Source of the DNA: Shewanella cyperi
GTDB taxonomy: Bacteria > Pseudomonadota > Gammaproteobacteria > Enterobacterales > Shewanellaceae
Direction of reading: 5' to 3'
Assembly (NCBI RefSeq): GCF_017354985.1
Contig: NZ_CP071501.1
Location: forward strand, 2,375,501 to 2,439,500
DNA length: 64,000 nucleotides
Shown here: positions 43,448-52,409 of the stretch, in pieces
Numbering within the stretch: position 1 is the stretch's first letter
Layout: each line of letters begins with the position of its first letter
Made by a program: the position numbers and the translations under genes
The notes under the pieces: generated by a model
What the model was told of the DNA's origin: nothing
The model's input: only the letters and a program-made list of their open reading frames with translations
The model's database searches: none

Positions 43448-43822
43448 GGGCGCAATTCCCTGGCTGCGCTTTTACTCAAGTGTAGTCCGGATTAAGGGAT
43501 ATTCCTTGTGTAACACCAAGTTAGCTTGGGTTGCGCTTGAATCGGGTCTGAGAGAAAGGCAAAGCCTGCGGCTGCCATGCACGTCGCGAAATAAACTTGT
43601 ACTACAGCTCAGGCATGCGACCTGGCAGCTTTGTCGATTCCCGGTTGACTTGCCAGTAAAACAACGCCTTCGCCCTTGCACCCCAACTGCACAGACGCCG
43701 CTCAAAGACCTGAGTTTTCGCTCCACCAAGCCACTGAATTACCGATTTATTTACTTGTGCCGTCCCACGCTCACGGCTAGCATAGAAATGCCGACATCAT
43801 TGCCTTGCCAAAGGGAGACTGG
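43448..43822. other. Divergent intergenic region, ABC exporter / diguanylate cyclase
   Basis: No gene supported (the 85-codon minus-strand frame looks random). It must hold both promoters; one candidate for the cyclase is listed separately. Confidence 0.5.
43755..43783 (+). promoter_or_regulatory. Candidate sigma-70 promoter of the diguanylate cyclase
   Basis: TTGTGC (43755-43760), 17-base spacer, TAGCAT (43778-43783), about 40 bases before the GTG start. Confidence 0.45.
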
Positions 43823-46027
43823 GTGCCACACATCGGAATTTCGCTGCGCCAACTCGGTCTGGCGTTGGCCTTTGGCCTGACCGGCCTGCTGCTGAACCTG
43901 TTCCCACTGCCACTGTTTGCGGCAGTGCAGCTGATTTTTGGTAATACCCTGTATGTGTTGGCGGCTCTGTGCCTGACTCCCGGCCTTGCTTTGATCACGG
44001 CGCTGCTGTGCACCCTGGGGCTTTACTGGCACTGGCACGAACTCTATGTATTCATGCTGTTTCCGCTGGAGGCCCTGTGGCTGGCGCTGGCGAGACGCCG
44101 CGGCCATTATGCCCTACATGCGGATCTGGCCTATTGGCTGCTGCTGGGTATTCCGCTTATCTACCTGTACGGCCTGCTGGCCACCGAACTGCCCAGCGCC
44201 CATTTGCTGTTTGCGGTCAGCAAACAGGCGGTCAATGGCCTGCTCTATACCAGTCTCGGCGCCCTGCTGCTGATTTTTATACCCAAACTGGCAGCCATGG
44301 GCAACCGGGTTCATGGCACCCGGCATGCCCGCTTCAGCAACCGCCTGGCCTATGTGTTTACCCTGTTCCTGACCCTGACGCTGATGGGCAGCACCCTGGC
44401 CTTCAACGAGTTCTTTCTCAAAGCCCAACAGGCCCTGATAGATGAAAATCTGCAGAATAAAACCCAGTATCTGGTGCAGGCCACAGACGACTACATTTCC
44501 GAACATAGAACGGCCATAGCCCAGGCGGCGGATTGGCTGAGCCTTGAGGTACCTGAACCCGAACAACAACAGGAAATGTTGACCCGTCTGCACCGCCACT
44601 ACCCGGCATTCCTCACCATGTTGCTGACCAACGACAGGGCCAACATAGTAGCGGCCAGTCCGGCGGCGCGGCTGCTTGATCCCCTGATCCAATCCGGCGA
44701 TTACAGCGTGGCCGACCGCCATTATTTTATTGAGGCCTTTTACAACCAGCGCCAATTCCTGTCACCGGTGTTTTTGGGGCGCGGTTTCGGCACCGATCCC
44801 ATAGTTGCCATCAGTGCGCCACTTTTTTTGCCGGGAAATCAGCTAAAGCCCAGGGGCATAATAGAAGGGTCGCTGGATCTTGGCCGATTTGGCCAGCTGG
44901 ATAAGTTAAGCAGCAAAGAGAGCACACACTTCATCATCATCACCGATGAGCAGCGCAAGGTCATCTATGCATCGCCGAAGCTGGGGCTCAAATCCCTCGC
45001 CGAACTCCCCTTGAAACCCAGTGGCGGCGGTTACCGGATTTTCCTGCCCATGGTGAACCTCAGCGAGCCGGATAACACTCACCCCGAGTACATCTATGAA
45101 ACTGCTGCCACCGAATTTGGCTGGCAAGTGTATGTATTGCAACCCTTTGAACCTTTGCTGAAACTGGCTGAGTTGCAGTACCTGCGCACAGGTTTACTGA
45201 TGGTACTGGCGATTCTGGCGGCGCTGTGGATGGCGATGCGGATAAGCCGCCTGTTGACTGAGCCGCTGGAGCAAATTGCCAACCATGTGGGACGGTTTGA
45301 CGAGCTGGACCAACTCAATGACAGCAATGTCACCATAGAAGTGCAGTCCCTGTTCAACCGCCTCAGGCACAGCCAACAGCAACTGCTGGGTTACCAGCTG
45401 GAGTTGGAAGAAAAGGTCGCCGAGCGCACCCATGAGCTGGAGCTTGCCAACACCGAACTGCAGCGACTGGCCGAGCGCGACGGTCTCACCGGGCTATACA
45501 ACCGCCACTATGCGGTTTCCCAATTTGAAACCCTGCAAGCCATGTGTGAGCGCAGTGGCGAAGCCATTACCGTCGCCATTCTTGACATCGACTGGTTCAA
45601 AAAGGTCAACGACACCTATGGCCACCTGGCCGGTGATGAATGCCTGCGTCAGGTGGCCGCCCTGCTCGGACAGGAGTTCAAACGTGATTCGGACGTGGTG
45701 GCCCGCTACGGCGGTGAAGAGTTCCTGTTATTGCTGCCCATGACCAATGCGCTCAAGATTGAAGATCACCTCAACAGCTTTCGCGCCCGGCTCAAGGACA
45801 CCACAATGACCAGTCCCAGCGATGGCCGTGAATTCAGCATCAGTGTCAGCATGGGGGCCCTGGTGGCCAATGCCAGCTACGCCGGAGAGTTGGATCCCTG
45901 GATTAAGCTTGCCGACGACAATCTGTACCGCGCCAAAAACGCCGGCCGCGACAGGGTTATCTGCAGTATTTTAAAGGATCCGCAAGGAGAGCCCGGCCAA
46001 CAGCCAGGTAATGCACTGCCGGAATAA
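43823..46027 (+). CDS. Membrane dCache-type diguanylate cyclase
   Basis: 734 residues from GTG 43823, chosen for AAGGGAG five bases in front. About five membrane segments at the N-terminus, then a further helix, a periplasmic dCache sensor domain (~residues 200-450, with SVADRHYFIEAFYNQRQF and AISAPLFLPG), a membrane helix, a coiled coil (LEEKVAERTHELELANTELQ) and a GGDEF domain. The signature is RYGGEEFLLLLP, an active form, and RDGLTGLYNRHY is also intact. It makes c-di-GMP in response to a small molecule outside. The extra N-terminal multi-helix block is unusual for plain dCache cyclases. Confidence 0.93.
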   Translation: MPHIGISLRQLGLALAFGLTGLLLNLFPLPLFAAVQLIFGNTLYVLAALCLTPGLALITALLCTLGLYWHWHELYVFMLFPLEALWLALARRRGHYALHADLAYWLLLGIPLIYLYGLLATELPSAHLLFAVSKQAVNGLLYTSLGALLLIFIPKLAAMGNRVHGTRHARFSNRLAYVFTLFLTLTLMGSTLAFNEFFLKAQQALIDENLQNKTQYLVQATDDYISEHRTAIAQAADWLSLEVPEPEQQQEMLTRLHRHYPAFLTMLLTNDRANIVAASPAARLLDPLIQSGDYSVADRHYFIEAFYNQRQFLSPVFLGRGFGTDPIVAISAPLFLPGNQLKPRGIIEGSLDLGRFGQLDKLSSKESTHFIIITDEQRKVIYASPKLGLKSLAELPLKPSGGGYRIFLPMVNLSEPDNTHPEYIYETAATEFGWQVYVLQPFEPLLKLAELQYLRTGLLMVLAILAALWMAMRISRLLTEPLEQIANHVGRFDELDQLNDSNVTIEVQSLFNRLRHSQQQLLGYQLELEEKVAERTHELELANTELQRLAERDGLTGLYNRHYAVSQFETLQAMCERSGEAITVAILDIDWFKKVNDTYGHLAGDECLRQVAALLGQEFKRDSDVVARYGGEEFLLLLPMTNALKIEDHLNSFRARLKDTTMTSPSDGREFSISVSMGALVANASYAGELDPWIKLADDNLYRAKNAGRDRVICSILKDPQGEPGQQPGNALPE

Positions 46028-46028
46028 C

Positions 46029-46053
46029 ACAAAGGGGCCAGTGGCCCCTTTGT
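46029..46053. terminator. Hairpin between cyclase and nadE
   Basis: ACAAAGGGGCC-AGT-GGCCCCTTTGT: strong stem directly after the cyclase stop, six bases before the nadE stop. No long T-run on either side, so an imperfect terminator shared by two converging genes. Confidence 0.65.
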
Positions 46054-46059
46054 CGGTGT

Positions 46060-46890
46060 TTAATCGTAAATGGTCGGGATCGGCTGGCGCTTGTGCTGGG
46101 TCGCCTTATAAATGGCCACCAGCTTGCCCTCCACCTCCTGACTGACGGCCTTGCCTTCGAGGAAGTCATCAATCTGGTCGTAGCTCAACCCCAGGGCCAC
46201 TTCGTCCTCCAACCCGGGCTTGTTGCATTCCAGGTCTGCTGTCGGCGCTTTCTTCACCAGCACCTCGGGAGCACCGAGGAAGGCGGCCAACTGGCGCACC
46301 TGACGCTTGTTGAGACCAAAGAGCGGCGCCAGATCGCAGGCACCATCACCCCACTTGGTGTAAAAACCGGTGATGTTCTCGGCGCTGTGGTCAGTGCCCA
46401 CCACCAGGCCGCCGGTGAGGCCGGCAATTTCATACTGGGCTATCATGCGCATCCTGGCCTTGACGTTACCTTTTACGAAGTCCACCTTGGCGTCATCCGG
46501 CAGGGCTATGCCGGCTTCTTCCATGGCCGCCAGGGCGGTAAAATGCACGCCGTCGACGCCGCTGTGGACATTGACTGTCACCAGCTTGCTGGGCCGGATA
46601 AACTGGCAGGCCATCTGGGCTTCGTGTTCATCCTGCTGAATATGGTATGGCAGGCGCACAGCGATAAAACGGTATTCCTGGCTGTCATGCTCGGCATTGA
46701 GTTCATCGACCGCCAACTGGCACAGGCGACCGGCAACCGAGGAGTCCACCCCGCCGCTGATCCCGAGCACCAAAGTCTTGCTGTGGGCCGCTTTCAACCT
46801 GGCCTTGATGAAGGCCACCCGGCGCTGAACCTCAAAGTCGGGGGTAATGGAGGTGAGTACTTTCATCTCACGCAGAATCTGTCCTTTCAC
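46060..46890 (-). CDS. nadE: Ammonia-dependent NAD+ synthetase
   Basis: 276 residues from GTG 46890, with GGAG in front and the family N-terminus [12 protein letters not shown]. The PP-loop [17 protein letters not shown] binds [22 protein letters not shown] and [11 protein letters not shown] match the NadE family. It turns deamido-NAD+ into NAD+ with ATP and ammonia. Length and sequence are standard; C-terminal [10 protein letters not shown] is conserved. Confidence 0.97.
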   Translation of the reverse strand: MKGQILREMKVLTSITPDFEVQRRVAFIKARLKAAHSKTLVLGISGGVDSSVAGRLCQLAVDELNAEHDSQEYRFIAVRLPYHIQQDEHEAQMACQFIRPSKLVTVNVHSGVDGVHFTALAAMEEAGIALPDDAKVDFVKGNVKARMRMIAQYEIAGLTGGLVVGTDHSAENITGFYTKWGDGACDLAPLFGLNKRQVRQLAAFLGAPEVLVKKAPTADLECNKPGLEDEVALGLSYDQIDDFLEGKAVSQEVEGKLVAIYKATQHKRQPIPTIYD

Positions 46891-47110
46891 TGTGTGCTCC
46901 GCTGACTGTCTTTGTCTGAAATCGCCATAGGGTCCCGGCAATAAAGTGCTGGCCGAGCGCCTTGGCCACCCTATAAGATGGACTGAATTGTTTCATATCG
47001 GGCCACAGATGCAACTGGAAAATGCCCTGTACTGAGCCTTGTTGGCAAGCCACAGCCAAAGGCCTGAAATCCGGGTGCATAATGCCCATCACCAATAGTA
47101 GGAGAACAAG

Positions 47111-47767
47111 ATGCTGGACCTGTCGCTGCTTGCCACTCTGGGGGTTATTCACAGCGTGGCCCTGATGAGCCCCGGGCCCGATGTCGCCATGGTGCTGCGG
47201 GTTGCCAGCAGCAATCCCCCCAGGGTAGCCCTGCTGACCGCCACCGGGATCAGCCTGGCGATACTGCTGCACACCCTCGCCAGCCTCACCGGCCTTAGCC
47301 TGATCATCCAGAGTTCCCCCTGGCTCTTTGGCCTGGTGCAATTGGCCGGCGCCTCATATTTAGGCTGGATGGGATTGGGAGCCCTGCGCGGCGCCCTGGC
47401 CCAGTGGCGCGCCCGCAGCGATGGCGCTTTTTCCCGGGCAGCCCCGCTGCCGCTCAGTCCCTTCAAGGGCTTCACCCTGGGCCTGGCTACCAATTTGCTC
47501 AATCCCAAGGCACTGGTGTTTTTCCTGACCCTGTTTTCGGCCCTGATCACCCCACAGGTCAACCTGGCCACCAAAAGTGCCGCGGCGGTGCTGTTGCTGC
47601 TGCTGTCGCTGGCCTGGTTCTGCCTGTTGGCACTGCTTTTGACCAAGCCTGGATTTCAGGCCTGGCTCAAGCGGATGCAACTGCCGATTGATGCCCTGAC
47701 CGGCGGCCTGTTCCTCTTGGTGTCTGTCGGTATTCTCGGCAATCTGCTTCTGGGGCTGCTGACCTAA
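47111..47767 (+). CDS. LysE/RhtC-type amino-acid exporter
   Basis: 218 residues, about six hydrophobic segments. Hallmarks: ALMSPGPDVAMVLRVASSN, GASYLGWMGLGALR and TNLLNPKALVFFLTLFSA. Probably exports an amino acid such as threonine; substrate not predictable. A ribosome-binding AGGAG precedes the ATG. It converges on the response-regulator gene with only a single base between stop codons. It is the second LysE family member in the window and not close to the first in sequence. Confidence 0.92.
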   Translation: MLDLSLLATLGVIHSVALMSPGPDVAMVLRVASSNPPRVALLTATGISLAILLHTLASLTGLSLIIQSSPWLFGLVQLAGASYLGWMGLGALRGALAQWRARSDGAFSRAAPLPLSPFKGFTLGLATNLLNPKALVFFLTLFSALITPQVNLATKSAAAVLLLLLSLAWFCLLALLLTKPGFQAWLKRMQLPIDALTGGLFLLVSVGILGNLLLGLLT

Positions 47768-47768
47768 T

Positions 47769-49115
47769 TCATACCAGGCCGTGCTTTTCCAGTCGGTAAA
47801 GGAAGGCCTTGTAGCTCATGCCGAGCCACTTGGCTGCCTTGGTGCGATTGCCCTCGAAGCGCGCCATTGCCTGCGCCAGACACTGGCGCTCAAAGGCATC
47901 CCAATCCAGCCCCTCCTCGGGCAGCTGCATGCCGCCCTTGACGGTAACGGCCCCCGGGCGTGTCTCGGCCCTGAGTTCCTCTTCGTCCCCCAGCAGCACA
48001 AAGCGCTCAATGCGATTGGACAGCTCACGCACATTGCCGGGCCAGGCATAATCCAGCAACTGCTTGAGGGTACTCTTGTCGAGCACGGGCGCGTCAAAAC
48101 CGTACTGACGGGCGTGTAATTTCAAAAAGTGCTCGATCAGCCGGCCTATGTCCTCACGCCGTTCCCGCAGCGGCGGCATGCGGATGGGCACCACGTTGAG
48201 GCGATAGAAGAGATCTTCCCGAAAACGGCCCTCGGCCACCTCCTGCTGCAGGTTTCTGTGGGTGGCGGCTATGACCCGCACATCCAGGGTCATTTCCTGC
48301 TGGGCACCTAGGCGGGTGATCACCCCTTCCTGCAAAAAGCGCAGCAGCTTGGTCTGTTGCAGCAAGGGCAGCTCACCGATTTCATCGAGAAACACTGTAC
48401 CGCCATTGGCCGCTTCCAGCTTTCCCAGCTTGAGGCTGTTGGCGCCGGTGAAGGCCCCCTTCTCGGCCCCGAACAACTCGGCCTCCGCCAGACTTTCGGG
48501 AATGGCACCGCAGTTGATGGCCACAAAGGGCCCATGCTGCCGGGCCGACAGCTGGTGCAGAGCTCTGGCCGCCAGCTCCTTGCCGGTACCGCTTTCGCCG
48601 CCAATCAGCACAGTGGCATCGGTGGCGCTGATGCGCCGCAGCCGCTCAAACACCTGTTGCATGCAGGGCGCCTTGCCCACCAGCCCCACCAGGGCCCGCT
48701 GCTCCGACAGGGCGCTGGACAGTTCACGGTTCTGGCGCTTGAGCGCCTGAGCCCTGGCAACCTTGTTGATGGCCAGCAGCAGGGTCTGACGCTGGTAAGG
48801 CTTGGTGAGGTAATCGTCGGCACCGGCCTGCACCGCGTCCACCGCATGGCTGATGGTGCCGTAGGCCGTGGCAATGATAAAACCCAGATCCGGGTGCTCG
48901 CGCTTGACGTAATTGAGCAGATCCATGCCCGACAGCTGCCCCAGTTTCCAGTCGGAGAACACCAGATCCGGCATGTCGGCCTTGATGGCGACAATTGCCT
49001 CTTCGACACTGCCGGCAGCGCTCAGGCTATGGCCCGCTTCGGCCAACATGGCCACTATCAGCTCTCTTTGCCCGGGCTCATCTTCCACCACCAGGATTTT
49101 CAATGCATCAGCCAT
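47769..49115 (-). CDS. Sigma-54-dependent response regulator (NtrC family)
   Basis: 448 residues from ATG 49115 (AAGGAG six bases in front). Receiver domain with acidic residues VVEDE, the phosphorylation Asp in VFSDWKLG and Lys in YLTKPY. AAA+ domain with GGESGTGKELAARALH, EKGAFTGA (sigma-54 contact), and GTVFLDEIGELPL. C-terminal Fis-type helix-turn-helix (GNRTKAAKWLGMSYKAFLYRL). Activates sigma-54 promoters when phosphorylated by the kinase encoded just upstream. Confidence 0.95.
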   Translation of the reverse strand: MADALKILVVEDEPGQRELIVAMLAEAGHSLSAAGSVEEAIVAIKADMPDLVFSDWKLGQLSGMDLLNYVKREHPDLGFIIATAYGTISHAVDAVQAGADDYLTKPYQRQTLLLAINKVARAQALKRQNRELSSALSEQRALVGLVGKAPCMQQVFERLRRISATDATVLIGGESGTGKELAARALHQLSARQHGPFVAINCGAIPESLAEAELFGAEKGAFTGANSLKLGKLEAANGGTVFLDEIGELPLLQQTKLLRFLQEGVITRLGAQQEMTLDVRVIAATHRNLQQEVAEGRFREDLFYRLNVVPIRMPPLRERREDIGRLIEHFLKLHARQYGFDAPVLDKSTLKQLLDYAWPGNVRELSNRIERFVLLGDEEELRAETRPGAVTVKGGMQLPEEGLDWDAFERQCLAQAMARFEGNRTKAAKWLGMSYKAFLYRLEKHGLV

Positions 49116-49152
49116 GACCACTCCTTATTTATTCCTTGCTCCGGTGCACGGC

Positions 49153-50835
49153 TCATTTGACATCCCCCGCCTGAGCGTCGGCCTGGGCTGTAGCGGCTTG
49201 TTCATCAGTGCGGGCGAAATGCACTGTGACCTGGGTGCCGCCTTCGGGATTGTCCTCAAAACTCAAACGGCCCCCGTAATGGCTGTCCAGCAAGCGCATG
49301 GCAATATACAGGCCCATGCCCGTGCCTTCGGGTTTACTGCTGATATGGGGCTGGCCCAACTGAGTGCGAATGGCCTGCGGCAGTCCGGCGCCCCAATCGC
49401 ACACCCTCACCCGTATTTCACTGTCATCCTGCTCCAGCGCCACATCCAAACGCAGCGGCATGTCGGTCGTCAAAGTCCCATAGGCCTCGCAGGCATTAAC
49501 CATCACAGCATGGAGAATGCTGCGCACCTCGGACTCCAGTCCGCGCACCCGTAATCCCAACTCACGACCGCTGACGTTAACTTGTGGGGACAGGCCACTG
49601 ACCGACAGTTCCAGCAGTATATCCTGCACCACGGCCGCCAACGGCACCCAGTTGCGCCCGGACACGCCACTGCCGCTCAGCACCAGCAGGGATTGTATAT
49701 GTTTATCCATCATGGCAATTTTTTGCTGAATTTGCGCCGCGAGCCGTTCCCGCTCCCGGGCGTCTTCCCGGCTCGCCAACGACTCGGATAGGAGCCCCAG
49801 GGTATGCAGCGGATTGCGCAGGCTGTGGGCTATGCCGCGGGTGATTTCCCCCAGTTCCACCAGATGCTGCTGACCGCGCATCTGTTGTTCCTTGCGGCTC
49901 AGCTCCGCCAGCTTGGCGCTCATGGCATTGAAGCCCGCCAGCATCTGTTTAAGCTCCTCAACCCCACGGGGCTCAAGTTGTACCCCCAGTTGCCCCTCAC
50001 CCAGCAATTTGTGTCCCTTTGCCAGCTCGGACAGGGGACGGCTGACATGGTGACTGAGCCAATACGCCAGCAATATGCCAACACCGCAGGACGCCAGGAT
50101 TAACAGCAAGGTCCATTCGCGGAAACGGGTCAGAGCCGAGGTGGCGCCGTCCTGGCTGACATTTATCCTGTGGAATTGCGGGATCTTGCCACTTTCAATC
50201 AATTGCACCTGGCCCCTATCAAGCCATTGGCGGGTATCCAGTTCCAGATTATCCAGGGCCCGTTCGACTTTCTGGCGATATTCACGGCCCATGACTTCAC
50301 GGGCATGACGCAAATGCTCTCGCTCTTGCTGCAACTGCTCATACTGGCGCTGTAACTCCTGCTTGATATGGGCGGGAAGCTCATGCTGTTTGCCGCTGTC
50401 TGCCTGCCACTGTGACAGAGTTTGCTCCAGTGTCGCTATGGCCTTGTCCAGTTCGGCACTTTCTCGCTCCTGGAGAGCATTTTGTTTTTCCTCATCGGCA
50501 CTTTGTCTGTCCAGCTCTACCCTTTGCCTCTCATTGTGGGTGGCAATTGGCTCCGGCTCCGGCTCTGGCTCCGGCTCTGGCTCTGGCTCTGGCACAGTGG
50601 ATTTGTCCAACCACTCCACTTCGGCCTCAAATGCCGCCACCTCTTCGGCCGAGGGTTCGGTATCGTCCACGCTGTTAACCACCACACTGACCAGCTGCCT
50701 GGACAAGGACAACGAACTTTGCTGCAGCTCTTCATCCAGCTGGCCCTTGACATAGCCGGTGAGCAACATCTGGCTAAGCCCCAGCATCAGGATGAGGGTG
50801 GCAAACAGGATAAACAGGTAACGCTTAATCGACAT
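49153..50835 (-). CDS. Sensor histidine kinase with Pro-Glu repeat and coiled-coil periplasmic domain
   Basis: 560 residues from ATG 50835 (AGAGG in front). Membrane helix ~6-26, periplasmic domain with a (PE)n tract at 82-96 and a long Glu/Gln-rich coiled coil (about 97-200), membrane helix ~240-262, HAMP, then the kinase core: H-box GEITRGIAHSLRNPLHTLG, N-box VMVNACEAYG, and DWGAGLP and GTGMGLYIA for ATP binding. It lies 37 bases before the response-regulator gene in the same operon. The signal is unknown; the divergent coiled-coil envelope protein is a plausible partner. Confidence 0.92.
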   Translation of the reverse strand: MSIKRYLFILFATLILMLGLSQMLLTGYVKGQLDEELQQSSLSLSRQLVSVVVNSVDDTEPSAEEVAAFEAEVEWLDKSTVPEPEPEPEPEPEPEPIATHNERQRVELDRQSADEEKQNALQERESAELDKAIATLEQTLSQWQADSGKQHELPAHIKQELQRQYEQLQQEREHLRHAREVMGREYRQKVERALDNLELDTRQWLDRGQVQLIESGKIPQFHRINVSQDGATSALTRFREWTLLLILASCGVGILLAYWLSHHVSRPLSELAKGHKLLGEGQLGVQLEPRGVEELKQMLAGFNAMSAKLAELSRKEQQMRGQQHLVELGEITRGIAHSLRNPLHTLGLLSESLASREDARERERLAAQIQQKIAMMDKHIQSLLVLSGSGVSGRNWVPLAAVVQDILLELSVSGLSPQVNVSGRELGLRVRGLESEVRSILHAVMVNACEAYGTLTTDMPLRLDVALEQDDSEIRVRVCDWGAGLPQAIRTQLGQPHISSKPEGTGMGLYIAMRLLDSHYGGRLSFEDNPEGGTQVTVHFARTDEQAATAQADAQAGDVK

Positions 50836-50890
50836 TGGAACCTCTCGCAGGCCATGGCTGGCCGGAAAATGACTCAGCTTACCGGCATTA

Positions 50891-50907
50891 TTCAATTAAG
50901 GTGCCAG
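50891..50907 (-). promoter_or_regulatory. Candidate sigma-54 promoter of the kinase/regulator operon
   Basis: Minus strand CTGGCACC-TTAA-TTGAA, compared with TGGCACG-N4-TTGCW: GG and the -12 box keep the needed spacing; one key mismatch (GA for GC). It lies about 56 bases before the kinase start, as expected for self-activation by the encoded regulator. Confidence 0.5.
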
Positions 50908-51126
50908 CAAGGCGTCGGCAGCCAGTTTCCCACTATCATGCAATCAATTCACTGAATAATAAAGGGTTATCCCATGGCAGTACCGGGCAGGCTCAGGGCC
51001 TGTAACATGGGATAACGGCGGAATTTACTCATTTGGGGAAATGTATCTGCCCATTTGCGGCATAAGGCTGTGTTGCCACCCCAAGCTAACAAGAAATATT
51101 TCAATAAATTCACTCAGTTACAAAGT

Positions 51127-51141
51127 TGGCACGATTTGCGC
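51127..51141 (+). promoter_or_regulatory. Possible sigma-54 promoter of the divergent envelope-protein gene
   Basis: TTGGCACG is a full -24 box; GC follows after the required ten bases, but the -12 box reads GCGC rather than TTGC, so this is weaker. About 70 bases before the ATG. Confidence 0.35.
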
Positions 51142-51213
51142 CTTATCCCTGGCAACACCAGGAACGACCTGGCGATACAAGCAACACCATCTACCAACAC
51201 AAGGAAAGCTCAA

Positions 51214-51870
51214 ATGAATACAAGGTTCAACATCCCACGTCGCCTGAACATGTTGCTGGCCTCATTGCTCAGTGCAGGCCTTTTACTCAGTCAGGCCAGC
51301 TGCGCCGCCCCCAGCCAGGTCCCGGATGGGAGTCAGCAAGAACAAACCCACGTGCGGGTAGTACTCGATGGCAATGTTACCGAAGTCGATTTCAGTGACG
51401 ACGAACTCAAGGACAGCGCCGTCATAGACAATAAGCTCGGTGCCCTGCCCGATGAGCAAAGGCAAAAGGTCGGCAGGCTGCTCAAACGCATGGGCGAAGG
51501 CAAGATGCCGGGGATGGATCCCGAGTTCGATAAAAAATTGGAAACATTGCAAGCCGAAATGGAAGAGAGACAAAAGGTCATTGAATTTCATACCAAAGAG
51601 TTTGAACAACGCATCGAATCCAAGGCCAGGGAACTCGAGGAGCGCGGCCATGAAATCGAACTCCTGGTACAGGCTCATATGCCCGATGAGGTATTGGAAT
51701 GGGACGATGAAGACGGCATGGAGCTGGAAATCACCCGCGGTGACAAACAGGATGGCAGGCGGGTATTCCAGATCAGACATCACGATGTCACCGAGGCGCT
51801 GCTGGATATGCTCAAACACAACAAGCTGACCGAGGAGCAGAAAGCCAAGCTGCGTGAGGCACTGAACTGA
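51214..51870 (+). CDS. Coiled-coil envelope protein divergent from the two-component system
   Basis: 218 residues from ATG 51214 (AAGGA eight bases in front). Signal peptide (LLASLLSAGLLLSQASC), possibly a lipoprotein though the box is imperfect. Mature part is mostly charged helix: KLETLQAEMEERQKVIEFHT and FEQRIESKARELEERGHEIE form a coiled coil, and ends with TEEQKAKLREALN. No family recognised. Its position, divergent from a sigma-54 kinase/regulator pair, resembles the layout of zraP with zraSR, where the small periplasmic protein represses the kinase; homology to ZraP is not claimed. Confidence 0.75.
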   Translation: MNTRFNIPRRLNMLLASLLSAGLLLSQASCAAPSQVPDGSQQEQTHVRVVLDGNVTEVDFSDDELKDSAVIDNKLGALPDEQRQKVGRLLKRMGEGKMPGMDPEFDKKLETLQAEMEERQKVIEFHTKEFEQRIESKARELEERGHEIELLVQAHMPDEVLEWDDEDGMELEITRGDKQDGRRVFQIRHHDVTEALLDMLKHNKLTEEQKAKLREALN

Positions 51871-52066
51871 TCCTCAGAGTCACGGATGCGGGCCCCGTGC
51901 CCGCATTCTGCTTCAGATCAACCCGTGAATTTCCCTAACCGTAAACGAAACGGCAAAAGCGCGATCCGGATCACCCAGGAAAATCCATTCTGTGATGCAG
52001 CTTCATTTACGTGCCCGTCAAGGGGACTATGCTGACCTCAACTGGATTAGCAAAAGGGAAATTATC

Positions 52067-52405
52067 ATGTGGTGGCGTACCTTTATCATTGCCTTGGCCT
52101 GCCTCCTGACCGGGGCTCACTTCCTCCGATATGACAATCTTTTACTGACTTTGGGTTGTGCCCTGCTGCCGTTGCTGTGCTTTGGGCCCAAACCGGCCTT
52201 GAGACTGCTGCAACTGGCACTCTTGTCCATGCTGATCCTGGTGTGGGGCATAAGCACCTTCGACTATGTGCAGCTACGCATGGCAGCCGGCGTGCCCTGG
52301 ATGCGTTTGTTGCTCATTATGGGGGCGGTCATGACCTACATGAGTCTGGCGCTGTGGGCCAGCTTCGGCCTCGATAACCTCAGACCACAGGAAGCAAACG
52401 ACTGA
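52067..52405 (+). CDS. Small four-helix membrane protein, unknown
   Basis: 112 residues from ATG 52067 (AGGGAA in front; the upstream part of the frame is not needed). Four hydrophobic segments nearly fill it: FIIALACLLTGAHFL, LLLTLGCALLPLLCF, LQLALLSMLILVWGI and LLLIMGAVMTYMSLAL. No family recognised. It ends five bases before the converging permease gene, and could be a partner of the envelope protein upstream. Confidence 0.65.
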   Translation: MWWRTFIIALACLLTGAHFLRYDNLLLTLGCALLPLLCFGPKPALRLLQLALLSMLILVWGISTFDYVQLRMAAGVPWMRLLLIMGAVMTYMSLALWASFGLDNLRPQEAND

Positions 52406-52409
52406 CGCC

